Assembly: GCA_938001865.1 (NCBI GenBank)
Contig: CALLAW010000014.1
Span: 1-62,389, forward strand
Source of the DNA: an uncultured Saprospiraceae bacterium
Lineage (GTDB): Bacteria; Bacteroidota; Bacteroidia; Chitinophagales; Saprospiraceae
Direction of reading: 5' to 3'
DNA: 62,389 nt
The notes beneath the pieces were generated by a model. That model searched no databases. It was not told the DNA's origin and was given only the letters and a program-made list of their open reading frames with translations. Every line of letters begins with the position of its first letter. The first letter of the stretch is position 1. The position numbers and the translations under genes are program-made. Below are positions 1 through 7,692 of the stretch, piece by piece.

Positions 1-923
1 TACAAAACAAAATTAAAGGAGTCTTCTTCGGTCAAGCCATAGGCGATGCCCTTGGGTTAGCAACTGAGTTCTTGACCAAAGCTGAGGTGGCGCAGCACTA
101 TCCTCATGGAGTGCAGACGTATGCTGACATTGTCCAAGATAAACATAGGTCTCGATGGACTAGAGGAGACTGGACCGATGATACAGATCAGTGGCTTTGT
201 ATCCTAGACAGTTACTTGACACTTGGTAAAGTAGAACCCTTAGATATAGCACAACGATTGTATCAATGGATGGTAAGTGGAGGTATGGGTATCGGTATCT
301 CGACATATCGAGTGATGTCCTTACCTCAGTATACACAATTTCCTTATAAAGGGTCTGAGTTGGTTTGGAAGATGAAGGGCCAAGACTTGGCCCCTAATGG
401 AGCATTGATGAGGAACTCTATCGTTTGCCTCATTGATCAGACTGACTTAGATGCCGTACTTGAAAACTGTGACCATATAGCTAGACTCACTCACCACGAT
501 CAGAGATGTGTAGACTCTTGCAGGATCATGGCCCATATCATTCATGGAGAATTAGTTGGTGCTCCTATCTCATTACTAGAGATAGAGGACGTCGTAAAGA
601 GGTATGATCCAAGAATACACGATTATATCTTTCCTCTGAGTCCGGATATTAGCGATCTAGCTTTAGATGACCCCAAAGCCTTGGGCTATACCTTGAAAGC
701 GCTTGCAGCTGGGTTATGGGCATATTACTTTGCTACTAACTTTGAAGATGGATTGATTGATATTATCCATGAAGGAGGAGATGCTGATACCAATGGCTGT
801 ATTGCAGGTAGTCTGCTTGGCGCAAAATTTGGGTTTGGGGCTATTGCAACACACTTGATAGAAGGTCTGAATAAGAAGACTGAGTTAGATGCTTATGTTG
901 ACAGGTTTTTGAGGATGAGTTGA
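1..923 (+). CDS. ADP-ribosylglycohydrolase (DraG) family protein, 5' end cut by window
   Basis: Hydrolase of the ADP-ribosylglycohydrolase superfamily, dinuclear-Mg enzymes that remove ADP-ribose from proteins or small molecules. The open frame begins at base 3 and has no stop upstream, so the true start lies just outside the window; a TTG at 72 is too late because the diagnostic N-terminal motif (GQAIGDALG, bases about 30-60) lies before it. Further family marks are TDDTDQ (about bases 174-191), which carries the first metal ligands, and GDADTNGCIAGSLLGA (about 778-825), which carries the C-terminal metal ligands. About 306 residues are visible, close to the usual length. The substrate (protein Arg-ADP-ribose, ADP-ribosyl-serine or another) cannot be told from sequence. 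Cytoplasmic; no signal peptide is visible. The next gene is 153 bp away and probably separate. Confidence 0.9.
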   Translation, partial: QNKIKGVFFGQAIGDALGLATEFLTKAEVAQHYPHGVQTYADIVQDKHRSRWTRGDWTDDTDQWLCILDSYLTLGKVEPLDIAQRLYQWMVSGGMGIGISTYRVMSLPQYTQFPYKGSELVWKMKGQDLAPNGALMRNSIVCLIDQTDLDAVLENCDHIARLTHHDQRCVDSCRIMAHIIHGELVGAPISLLEIEDVVKRYDPRIHDYIFPLSPDISDLALDDPKALGYTLKALAAGLWAYYFATNFEDGLIDIIHEGGDADTNGCIAGSLLGAKFGFGAIATHLIEGLNKKTELDAYVDRFLRMS

Positions 924-1076
924 GGTGTTTTATTCTTAATTAGCCAAATTATGACCAAGTAAAGGTTATAATCATACGATATTTGTATTTAGCTAGTAGG
1001 AGCATTAGCACTATCTCTATCAATATCGGTTTAAATATTCAGAAATAAATTTAGGTTTTCATCCATTTTTAGCAAA

Positions 1077-2282
1077 ATGAAATACACTCTTATCGCATTC
1101 TTGTTCATAGTCCAATATGGTATCAGTCAAGACAACTCTCAACTGCTGACACAATTAAAGAGTGATCATACTGAGCAGAGTAAACAACTCTCTTACCTCC
1201 AATCAAAAATTGATTCTGTGACACTATTAGTGGACATGGAGATATTAGTGTCCCTTGGATTACCTTCGGATAATTACTTGAAGTATCGAGGATTTTACCT
1301 AGAGTATTCAGAGGAGCATGAGCAGGCTCTCTGGACAATGCATATCATTAACCCTAATATCGTTAACCTTGGTGTAGGAAGAACAAATGACTTCAGAGTT
1401 GACCCAAGGATAAAAACTGCTACAGCTGATTCTATTGATTACTTTGAATACGACTCAGTTAATGATGAGTATAACGGTTATGGTTTTGACAGAGGTCATC
1501 TAGTACCTTCTGCTGACTTTAGGTGGAATGTACAAGCGATGTCAGAGACTTACTTCTACTCCAATATCTCACCACAGAGACCAGAGTTCAACCGTGAAGT
1601 ATGGGCTAATATTGAAGGACATCTAAGGAAGTTCGTAATGAATAATACCAAACGGTTAGTAGTAGTAAATATTCCAATATTCGAAGGGAGTACTAAGATC
1701 GAGCAATCAATTAATGGTGTATCAATTCCAACTTCATTTGCTAAGGTGGTACTCGATCCAGAGTCAAAGAAGACCGTTGGTTTTCTCCTTAAAAATGAAG
1801 GCACTGATTCAGATCTTGCTACTCATGCAGTAAGTGTTGATACTATAGAAGAGCTAACAGGATATGATCTCTTTGCTCATGGAGAGGTTAATGAAGGCTC
1901 AGTTGATGAAGAGTATTGGTTTCCTGACTATGAAGCAGATCCTGAGCCAATCTCTCAAAATAATATGCCAAGAGGTTACTTCAATACTCAGTCAGCACCT
2001 AACCAAGTAGGGAGTAATAAACAAATATGGGTATGTGGTACTTGTGTTGCAGGCAGGAAGAGTAGAGCAGGCAACTTGTGGTTGAATCTAGACAAAAAAT
2101 ATCCGAATAGCCCAGTATCCGCAATGATAAAGAAGGAGAATCTAGGACACTTTGAGTATGATATCATAGAAGCATTTGTTGACAAAAAGGTATGTGTAAG
2201 AGGGGTTATGAAAGACTTTGGTAGTGGAGCAAACCTTGAAATCGTTAACTCGCATCATATTGAGCTGTATCAGGCAAAGTGA
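1077..2282 (+). CDS. Secreted DNA/RNA non-specific endonuclease (NUC family) with C-terminal OB-like domain
   Basis: A probable exported sugar-non-specific nuclease of the Serratia NucA / endonuclease G type (401 residues). Residues 1-17 form a signal peptide ending at GISQ. A short coiled-coil-prone stretch follows (about 20-50), then the NUC domain (about 65-270) with the catalytic DRGH motif (about residues 138-141) and the downstream Asn-rich metal-binding helix (FYSNISPQRPEFNREVW). The C-terminal ~85 residues (about 315-400) look like an OB-fold nucleic-acid binding module (NLWLNLDKKYPN, then KKVCVRGVMKDFGSG). Such nuclease plus OB fusions occur in Bacteroidota secreted nucleases. No T9SS sorting domain is visible, so it is probably periplasmic or released by another route. 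Likely role: nutrient scavenging or degradation of extracellular DNA (inference). It stands alone. Confidence 0.9.
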   Translation: MKYTLIAFLFIVQYGISQDNSQLLTQLKSDHTEQSKQLSYLQSKIDSVTLLVDMEILVSLGLPSDNYLKYRGFYLEYSEEHEQALWTMHIINPNIVNLGVGRTNDFRVDPRIKTATADSIDYFEYDSVNDEYNGYGFDRGHLVPSADFRWNVQAMSETYFYSNISPQRPEFNREVWANIEGHLRKFVMNNTKRLVVVNIPIFEGSTKIEQSINGVSIPTSFAKVVLDPESKKTVGFLLKNEGTDSDLATHAVSVDTIEELTGYDLFAHGEVNEGSVDEEYWFPDYEADPEPISQNNMPRGYFNTQSAPNQVGSNKQIWVCGTCVAGRKSRAGNLWLNLDKKYPNSPVSAMIKKENLGHFEYDIIEAFVDKKVCVRGVMKDFGSGANLEIVNSHHIELYQAK

Positions 2283-2431
2283 TTTCCTAGGAAATAGTAT
2301 TTTTAGATTATAAAAGTGTGAGCTTGAAAATAAACACTTACGAGATAGGAGAGTATTTCTCTATTCAAGCTATTAAATGAACCCTACTTAGAGATAAGAT
2401 GATTAGGTGTGCCTAAAGGTATACATAAATC

Positions 2432-2466
2432 AAAAAAGCCTCACAATCAGACGATTATGAAGCTTT
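2432..2466 (-). terminator. Rho-independent terminator of tRNA-Gln
   Basis: Read on the minus strand, bases 2466-2453 pair with 2448-2435 over 14 positions (with three G-U wobbles), with a GTCT loop and a run of T directly after (2437-2432). It begins 3 bases after the 3' end of the tRNA gene. On the plus strand the wobble positions become mismatches, so it is oriented for the tRNA transcript. Confidence 0.8.
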
Positions 2467-2469
2467 AAG

Positions 2470-2541
2470 TTGATCCACTAGGACTCGAACCTAGAATGTC
2501 GGTACCAAAAACCGATGTGTTGCCAATTACACCATGGATCA
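2470..2541 (-). tRNA. trnQ: tRNA-Gln (anticodon TTG)
   Basis: The reverse complement folds into a full cloverleaf: 7-bp acceptor stem TGATCCA/TGGATCA, D stem GTGT/ACAC, anticodon stem TCGGT/ACCGA with loop TTTTGGT, and T stem CTAGG/CCTAG with loop TTCGAGT. The anticodon TTG lies at 2508-2506, giving glutamine. The discriminator base is A (2470) and the 3' CCA is not encoded. It stands alone and is followed at once by a terminator. Confidence 0.95.
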
Positions 2542-2647
2542 ATTTGGACTGCAAAGATAGTAGTTTTTTGGTTTCTGCAAATTTCTTATTCGTCTTTTTT
2601 ATATTGAAATTATGATCTCTCAGGAGAGCCATACACAATGTGTGAGT

Positions 2648-3184
2648 CTAAGCTTTTAATTGGTAGATATCTGGGAGGTGTCTCCCTCTCTCATTGTAGT
2701 CAAGACCATAGCCAACTACGAAAGCAGGTGGGATAGTCTTGCCGATATATTTGATTGGTATCTGCGTCTTCAGTTCTGTAGGTTTGACTAGGAGTGAACA
2801 GATCTCTATAGAGCTTACATCAGAGAATGTTTTGTGGTCTAGCAGGGTAGACATACTGAGTCCTGTCTCTACGATATCTTCTATGATCAAGATATGTTTG
2901 CCTTGGAGCACTGGTAAGCTGCTGAGATTCATGCTCACATGGCCAGTAGATCGTGTATCAGCATAGGATGATAATTGGATGAAGTAGACTGGGACATCTC
3001 TCTCTATTTGCCTCAAGAGGTCTGAGCCAAAGATGTAACCGCCCTTGAGGACGATAATGGCAAGGAGCTCTTTTCCTTGATAGTCTTGAGTGATTTGCTG
3101 ACCTAGAGTTTTGACTATCTCGGCGATATCGCTTTGGGAGATATAGGCTTCAAATTTGAGATCATTGATTTGGATTTCTTTCAT
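2648..3184 (-). CDS. hpt: Hypoxanthine phosphoribosyltransferase
   Basis: Purine salvage enzyme that transfers phosphoribose from PRPP to hypoxanthine or guanine, giving IMP or GMP in the cytoplasm. 178 residues, the normal length. It shows the PPi loop (VLKGGYIF, about residues 45-52) and the PRPP-binding motif ILIIEDIVETG (98-108). The motif usually reads EDIxDTG; here Glu replaces the second Asp (E106), a mild change. Its start codon overlaps the stop codon of the upstream M28 peptidase by one base (TAATG at 3186-3182), so the two are cotranscribed and translation of hpt is probably coupled. Confidence 0.95.
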   Translation of the reverse strand: MKEIQINDLKFEAYISQSDIAEIVKTLGQQITQDYQGKELLAIIVLKGGYIFGSDLLRQIERDVPVYFIQLSSYADTRSTGHVSMNLSSLPVLQGKHILIIEDIVETGLSMSTLLDHKTFSDVSSIEICSLLVKPTELKTQIPIKYIGKTIPPAFVVGYGLDYNERGRHLPDIYQLKA

Positions 3185-4587
3185 TAGAGTCCGTATTGAT
3201 CTATGAGGTAGACAAGACTCGTCATAGCTGCACCACCCAACAAGAACTCTCTCGGATGGACATTCTCTATGACATCTTGAGCTGTATGATGGAGGTCAAA
3301 GTAGCGTTGACTATCTGGACTAAGACCGATCAAGATTCCTTTTTGGGATTTGAGAGGATTGATATCTGCTCCTGCACCACCTTTCTTGATGAAGAGATCA
3401 TATGGTTCGAGGATAGATTCAAACTTTTTGAGATTCTTGAGCATCGGGATGAAGACGTCCTCATGCCCAGTACAGGTGAACCCTCTAGGGGAAAATCCTC
3501 CAGCATCAGACTCTATAGCTGCTAAGTGATATTCATTAGCATTATTGGAGTACTCTGCATAAGATTTGCCTCCAGCTAACCCATTCTCTTCATTGATAAA
3601 TAAGACGCATCTTATGGTCCTCTTAGGTTGATAGTTCAGTGCCTTTAGTGTCTCGATGACCTGGATGGATTGCATACAGCCAGTGCCATCGTCATGGGCA
3701 CCTTGTCCGAGATCCCATGAGTCTATGTGCCCACCGACGAGGATGATCTCATCCGGATACTCAGTACCTCTCAGCTCTGCAACGATACTATATGAAGCTG
3801 TGTCAGGGAGGAGGTCAGAAGTAGATCGGAGAGCAGCAGTTACTTCCTTACCTTGGTGGAGGGCTTGACTGATCTGATTGGCATCAAATGTCGAAATAGC
3901 AATACTTGGAATCTTGGTAGGCGTATCATCTTCGTAGCTTGATACTCCTGTATGTGGTACAGTATCGATGTCACTCCCTACTGATCTGACAAGAGCAGCC
4001 ACTGCACCATACTTAGCAGATCGACTAGCACCGAATACTCGCTGATCTACTGCGCCACCATAGGCATTGAAGGTCCGGATCTGAGTAGGATCCATGGGTC
4101 TATTGAAGAGTACAATCTTACCTTCGATGTCTCTAAATGGCAAACTGTCTAAGTGGTTTACTTCGACCAGATTACCAGTGACGAGATTGCCTCGAGTCCC
4201 GATGCTATTGCCTAGGGCTGTAGCTCTGACAGGCAGCTTCTTGCCATTTACCTGGAGTGAGAGGTCTAGCACTCCTCGATACCATCTCGGCACATCACAC
4301 TCCACTCTATAGAGGGTGTCTACTCCGATACTCGTGAGCACAGATTCGCAGTAGGCTAGTCCATCATATGAGGCTTGAGACCCAGAGAGTCTCGGACCAG
4401 CTGTAGTGCAGAGTGTAGAGAGATGATCATATGCCTCGGACTCTGACAAGGCATAGTTGTGGATATCTTTGACAAAGAATGCTGCTTGGTCATCTACTTG
4501 TCCTTCCATGATTTGAGGGGAATAGATGAGGGATACCCAAGCTAAGATGAGTGTCTTGGAAATGGCTTTATACTGTCTAAACTCCAT
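3184..4587 (-). CDS. Secreted M28-family zinc peptidase (carboxypeptidase Q-like)
   Basis: Di-zinc exopeptidase with a signal peptide (hydrophobic residues about 11-24). The order is N-terminal cap, protease-associated-like insertion (about 110-250), then the M28 catalytic domain (about 270-460). Metal ligands are visible: H287 and the neighbouring D289 in GGHIDSWD, D299/D300 in AHDDGTG, the catalytic pair E333-E334 in NEENGLAGG, D361 in ESDAGG, and a histidine in DLHHTAQD near residue 435. The layout matches plasma glutamate carboxypeptidase-like enzymes of Bacteroidota (467 residues, normal). It probably works in the periplasm or outside the cell on peptides. It is the first gene of a two-gene unit with hpt; I see no functional reason for the pairing. 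Divergent from the sigma-factor gene across 4588-4757. Confidence 0.9.
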   Translation of the reverse strand: MEFRQYKAISKTLILAWVSLIYSPQIMEGQVDDQAAFFVKDIHNYALSESEAYDHLSTLCTTAGPRLSGSQASYDGLAYCESVLTSIGVDTLYRVECDVPRWYRGVLDLSLQVNGKKLPVRATALGNSIGTRGNLVTGNLVEVNHLDSLPFRDIEGKIVLFNRPMDPTQIRTFNAYGGAVDQRVFGASRSAKYGAVAALVRSVGSDIDTVPHTGVSSYEDDTPTKIPSIAISTFDANQISQALHQGKEVTAALRSTSDLLPDTASYSIVAELRGTEYPDEIILVGGHIDSWDLGQGAHDDGTGCMQSIQVIETLKALNYQPKRTIRCVLFINEENGLAGGKSYAEYSNNANEYHLAAIESDAGGFSPRGFTCTGHEDVFIPMLKNLKKFESILEPYDLFIKKGGAGADINPLKSQKGILIGLSPDSQRYFDLHHTAQDVIENVHPREFLLGGAAMTSLVYLIDQYGL

Positions 4588-4685
4588 ATATTTATAGGGA
4601 TGTAGTGCTTGATTTTGTTCTTTAGTGCTGTTAAAGATACATGACTAATCTTTAAGCTTGACCGACTCTTGTTGTTAATTATTGT

Positions 4686-4693
4686 TACTTTTG
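4686..4693 (+). promoter_or_regulatory. Candidate -7 element of the sigma/channel cluster
   Basis: TACTTTTG matches TAnnTTTG and is identical to the -7 candidate before the other ECF sigma gene (11059-11066). It lies 64 bases before ATG 4758. The nearest TTG boxes upstream have poor spacing (14 or 25 bases), so only the -7 part is supported. Confidence 0.3.
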
Positions 4694-4757
4694 ATATAAT
4701 TATAAGTCATAACCATAACCCAAAAAAAAATTAATCTTGATTAATCTGCTTTTTCCG

Positions 4758-5330
4758 ATGGTGTCGAAGATAAATTCGAAGGCACTAAGTGATGAAGAAT
4801 TAGTTGCAGAATATCTCAAAACTCAAAATGTAGCTTACTTTGATAAACTCTACAGTCGCTACAGTGGAAAGATATTTGCTAAGTGTATCTCGCTGTTGAA
4901 GTACGAAAGTCTCGCAGAAGATGCCATGCAAGAGATATTCATGAAGATCCTATTGAATCTTTCAAAGTTTAGTGGTAAGTCAAAGTTTTCGACTTGGATT
5001 TACTCTATTACATACAACTTCTGCATAGACATCATTAGAAGAAAGAAGAAAGATCCAAGTATGCTGATAGATAACTTTGGAGACAACAATGATGTCGTAG
5101 ATGATGTGGAGGATGCATTTCTCCTCGAGACTAACATTGCTAGACTCAAAGTGATACTCGAAGAGATTCCTACCAGCGACAAAGCTATCCTCTTGATGAA
5201 GTACCAAGACGAAATGTCCATTAGAGATATCGGAATGGTCTTAGATAAGTCAGAGAGTGCTATTAAAATGAAGATAAAAAGAGCTAAACAAAAGTTTAAA
5301 TCTATTTATCAGGAAACGTATAATGACTAA
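4758..5330 (+). CDS. ECF-type RNA polymerase sigma factor (sigma-70 family)
   Basis: Extracytoplasmic-function sigma factor. Region 2 spans about residues 25-90 from the chosen start (YFDKLYSRYSG, DAMQEIFMKIL, FSTWIYSITYNFCID) and region 4 about 125-175 (AILLMKYQDEMSIRDIGMVL, then SAIKMKIKRAKQ, the -35 recognition helix). I chose ATG 4758 (190 residues); an in-frame TTG at 4737 would add seven residues. No zinc-finger anti-sigma gene follows; instead come a 77-residue protein, a CmpX-like channel and an outer-membrane protein. A Bacteroidota-like -7 element, TACTTTTG, lies at 4686-4693, but without a well spaced -33 box. Which genes it controls is unknown; autoregulation of this cluster is plausible. 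Confidence 0.9.
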   Translation: MVSKINSKALSDEELVAEYLKTQNVAYFDKLYSRYSGKIFAKCISLLKYESLAEDAMQEIFMKILLNLSKFSGKSKFSTWIYSITYNFCIDIIRRKKKDPSMLIDNFGDNNDVVDDVEDAFLLETNIARLKVILEEIPTSDKAILLMKYQDEMSIRDIGMVLDKSESAIKMKIKRAKQKFKSIYQETYND

Positions 5331-5336
5331 TATTTA

Positions 5337-5570
5337 ATGTCGAAGACAAATAATTTCAAAGAACTAGAGAATCAACAGATCGAAGATTACTCTAAAGTTA
5401 CTGATAAGGTGAAGAAAAGTGTTGATAACAGCATTTCTTCCTTCTCGTTTATCGGTAATGTCATAGATCTCTATTTCACTAAGATGTTCGATGTCATGTT
5501 TAAGCTGACATCGTCTGCTGATGAGGACCATCCTACTAGTGATGACAATGCAAAAGACTCACAGTCATAA
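5337..5570 (+). CDS. Small protein of unknown function (77 aa) in the sigma-channel cluster
   Basis: Not recognised. It starts 6 bases after the sigma-factor stop, so it is almost surely cotranscribed. The N-terminal half is charged and helical. A central hydrophobic/amphipathic segment follows (about residues 36-58, FSFIGNVIDLYFTKMFDVMF), then an acidic hydrophilic tail (SADEDHPTSDDNAKDSQS). It could associate with the membrane peripherally. The place between an ECF sigma gene and a channel gene would suit a regulator or partner of either one, but no anti-sigma motif is visible. Confidence 0.65.
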   Translation: MSKTNNFKELENQQIEDYSKVTDKVKKSVDNSISSFSFIGNVIDLYFTKMFDVMFKLTSSADEDHPTSDDNAKDSQS

Positions 5571-5638
5571 GAGGATTTAACTCCAATGTATTAAAGTTTT
5601 TTATATATTTGTAGTTGTAATTCATAAACTCCAACATT

Positions 5639-6457
5639 ATGTTTTTATTTGAGCTTGGCTTATCCAGTAAATTGGACGGTCTCATTGAGTCGATGTTGAC
5701 TGCCTTCCCAAAGATCATGATTGCGGCAATTGTCCTCTTATTTGGCTTTCTCCTAGCTAAGTTGATCAGATCGATGATCCTTGTAGCTCTCAAAAAAATA
5801 AATATTGATCGGATCGGTGACAAACTCAACTCTATCGATATTGTAGATAAGTCTAATATCAAGATTGAAATTAGCAAGGTGTTGAGTACCATAGTCTACT
5901 ATGTCGTGATTTTGTTTGTACTCATTATCTCTACATCGATACTTGATCTAGAGCCAGTGTCCAATCTCGTAGTTGGGATATTTGAGTTTGTACCCAAGTT
6001 ACTCGTTGCGATGATCATCTTAGTCCTCGGTACATTATTCGCTGATGCACTGAAGAGTATCGTCTATACAGCATGCAATAGCGTAGGGATACCAAGTGCC
6101 AAGCTTATCTCTAATTTTATGTTTTACTTCTTATTGATCAATATCTTGGTCAGTGCTTTGTCGCAAGCAGAGATTAACACAGACTTCTTATCAACAAATA
6201 TCTCTATCCTTATCGGAGGCCTAGTATTAGCGTTTGCGATTGGATATGGGTTAAGCTCAAGAGATACGATGTCCAACTATCTCTCAAGTTTTTACTCAAA
6301 AGACAGATTTAAAGTGGGTGATAGAGTGACTTTAGAAGATACAACGGGTCTTATAATCGATATAGATAAAACTTCATTGACACTTGATACAGGAAGCAGT
6401 AAAGTAATTATGCCTCTGAGTAAAGTGTCAAATGGAAAAATTGAAATTCATAACTAA
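5639..6457 (+). CDS. Mechanosensitive ion channel family protein, CmpX-like (TM_helix + MscS)
   Basis: Inner-membrane protein of 272 residues. It begins with a conserved TM-helix repeat (about 22-45 and again about 107-130, each with the pattern P-K-hydrophobic-L-hydrophobic-G), then a further pair of membrane segments (about 155-175 and 188-210). A short MscS-like beta domain follows (about 215-265: DRFKVGDRVTLEDTTGLIIDID and MPLSKVSNGKIEI). Size and order match CmpX-type proteins rather than classic MscS. Likely role: membrane tension or envelope homeostasis (inference from family). It lies downstream of an ECF sigma factor and directly upstream of an outer-membrane protein gene. Confidence 0.85.
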   Translation: MFLFELGLSSKLDGLIESMLTAFPKIMIAAIVLLFGFLLAKLIRSMILVALKKINIDRIGDKLNSIDIVDKSNIKIEISKVLSTIVYYVVILFVLIISTSILDLEPVSNLVVGIFEFVPKLLVAMIILVLGTLFADALKSIVYTACNSVGIPSAKLISNFMFYFLLINILVSALSQAEINTDFLSTNISILIGGLVLAFAIGYGLSSRDTMSNYLSSFYSKDRFKVGDRVTLEDTTGLIIDIDKTSLTLDTGSSKVIMPLSKVSNGKIEIHN

Positions 6458-6480
6458 ACTATTTATTTAAAACTTTTACA

Positions 6481-7518
6481 ATGAAAAATTACTACTTAAC
6501 ATTAGTACTAGGATTATTCTGCTTTGCAGGGATCCAAGCCCAGTCTCTAGATGAGCTCAAGTCAATGAAAGCTGACAAAGAAGCAACTATTGCAGCTCTC
6601 CAGGCTGAAGTTGATGGTATTGCTAACCAAATCTACACATTCCCAGGATGGAAAGTTGGTGGAATTGGTGTTGCAGGATTCAATGCACTCGCTAACAACA
6701 ACTGGTACGCTATCGGTACTCCTAACTCTGCTAACCAAGGATTGAATATCGGACTTGGTGGGTACGCTAACCTTGACGTTGAAAAATATTTCTGGAGAAA
6801 TAACGTAGACGTGAATGTAGCAAGGTCTGCAGCATTTACAGACAAAGACAACAATGGAACTAAGACAGTCGCATTGACTAACGGCTTGAATCTTACTTCA
6901 TTATTCGGTTACAAATTATCACCAAAGTGGGCTCTTTCTGCTGAAGGAAGATGGGTTACTTCATTACTTGAGTTCATCCCTAACGATCTTAACTCATTAC
7001 TCGATGATGAGTACGGATTTGCGATTAACTCACCAGGACAAGCAACAGTATCAGCTGGTTTGACTTGGTTGCCAATCAATAACTTGGTAGTACTTATCCA
7101 CCCACTTGGTTACCAGAAAAACTGGCCAGGAGAATTTATCTCTTCTGCAGGAGCTAAGATTGGTGCTGCTTACACAGGTGAGATCATCAAGAATGTAGCA
7201 TGGACATCTAACTTGACTGCTTTCGTACCTTACGGTGGAGCTGGTAACGTAGACTTACTCTCTACTGCAGGTGATGCTGTACTTAACACTGTAGCATACG
7301 AGACAGGTGAGTTGGTTAACTGGGAATGGATCAATGGATTCTCTACAAGTATCTGGAAAGGTGTAGGTTTAGCATTTAACCTTGGATTGAAGCAAAACAA
7401 GCAACAAGCAGACTTAGGTAAAGCAAGATTGGATGAAGTATCAGGTTCTTCACTTGCAACATTTGGTGACAACCCATTACAGTCATACTATACTGTAGGA
7501 TTGTCTTACACATTCTAA
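6481..7518 (+). CDS. DUF3078-family outer-membrane protein
   Basis: Exported protein (345 residues) with a signal peptide cleaved after about residue 20 (IQAQS). A short coiled-coil helix follows (about 22-50, rich in Lys/Glu/Ala heptads), then a beta-rich region ending in aromatic-alternating strands and a C-terminal Phe (YTVGLSYTF), as in outer-membrane barrels. The sequence resembles DUF3078 proteins of Bacteroidota, whose exact function is not established. The codon choice differs visibly from neighbouring genes (many AAC, GGT and TAC codons and few rare ones), which suggests strong expression. It is the last gene of the sigma-channel cluster (23 bp after the channel gene) and is followed by a strong terminator. 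Its place recalls OprF next to SigX/CmpX in Pseudomonas. Confidence 0.8.
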   Translation: MKNYYLTLVLGLFCFAGIQAQSLDELKSMKADKEATIAALQAEVDGIANQIYTFPGWKVGGIGVAGFNALANNNWYAIGTPNSANQGLNIGLGGYANLDVEKYFWRNNVDVNVARSAAFTDKDNNGTKTVALTNGLNLTSLFGYKLSPKWALSAEGRWVTSLLEFIPNDLNSLLDDEYGFAINSPGQATVSAGLTWLPINNLVVLIHPLGYQKNWPGEFISSAGAKIGAAYTGEIIKNVAWTSNLTAFVPYGGAGNVDLLSTAGDAVLNTVAYETGELVNWEWINGFSTSIWKGVGLAFNLGLKQNKQQADLGKARLDEVSGSSLATFGDNPLQSYYTVGLSYTF

Positions 7519-7577
7519 GTCTTATGATTCAATTGTCAGTATAGGACTCCATTACTGACTAGAGAGATATAAGTATA

Positions 7578-7612
7578 GAGCTCATTCACTTCATGTGAGT
7601 GAGCTCTTTTTA
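7578..7612 (+). terminator. Rho-independent terminator after the DUF3078 gene
   Basis: A 12-bp stem (7578-7589 pairs with 7595-7606, one G-U pair), loop TTCAT, followed by TTTTT at 7607-7611. It ends the transcription unit that starts with the ECF sigma factor and separates it from polA. Confidence 0.9.
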
Positions 7613-7692
7613 TTTGACTTAATCGTATCTTCGGCGAAGAATCCGACTAGATGCCATAGCCTGCTCTAGTCCTCACCGGAAGATAATAACCT

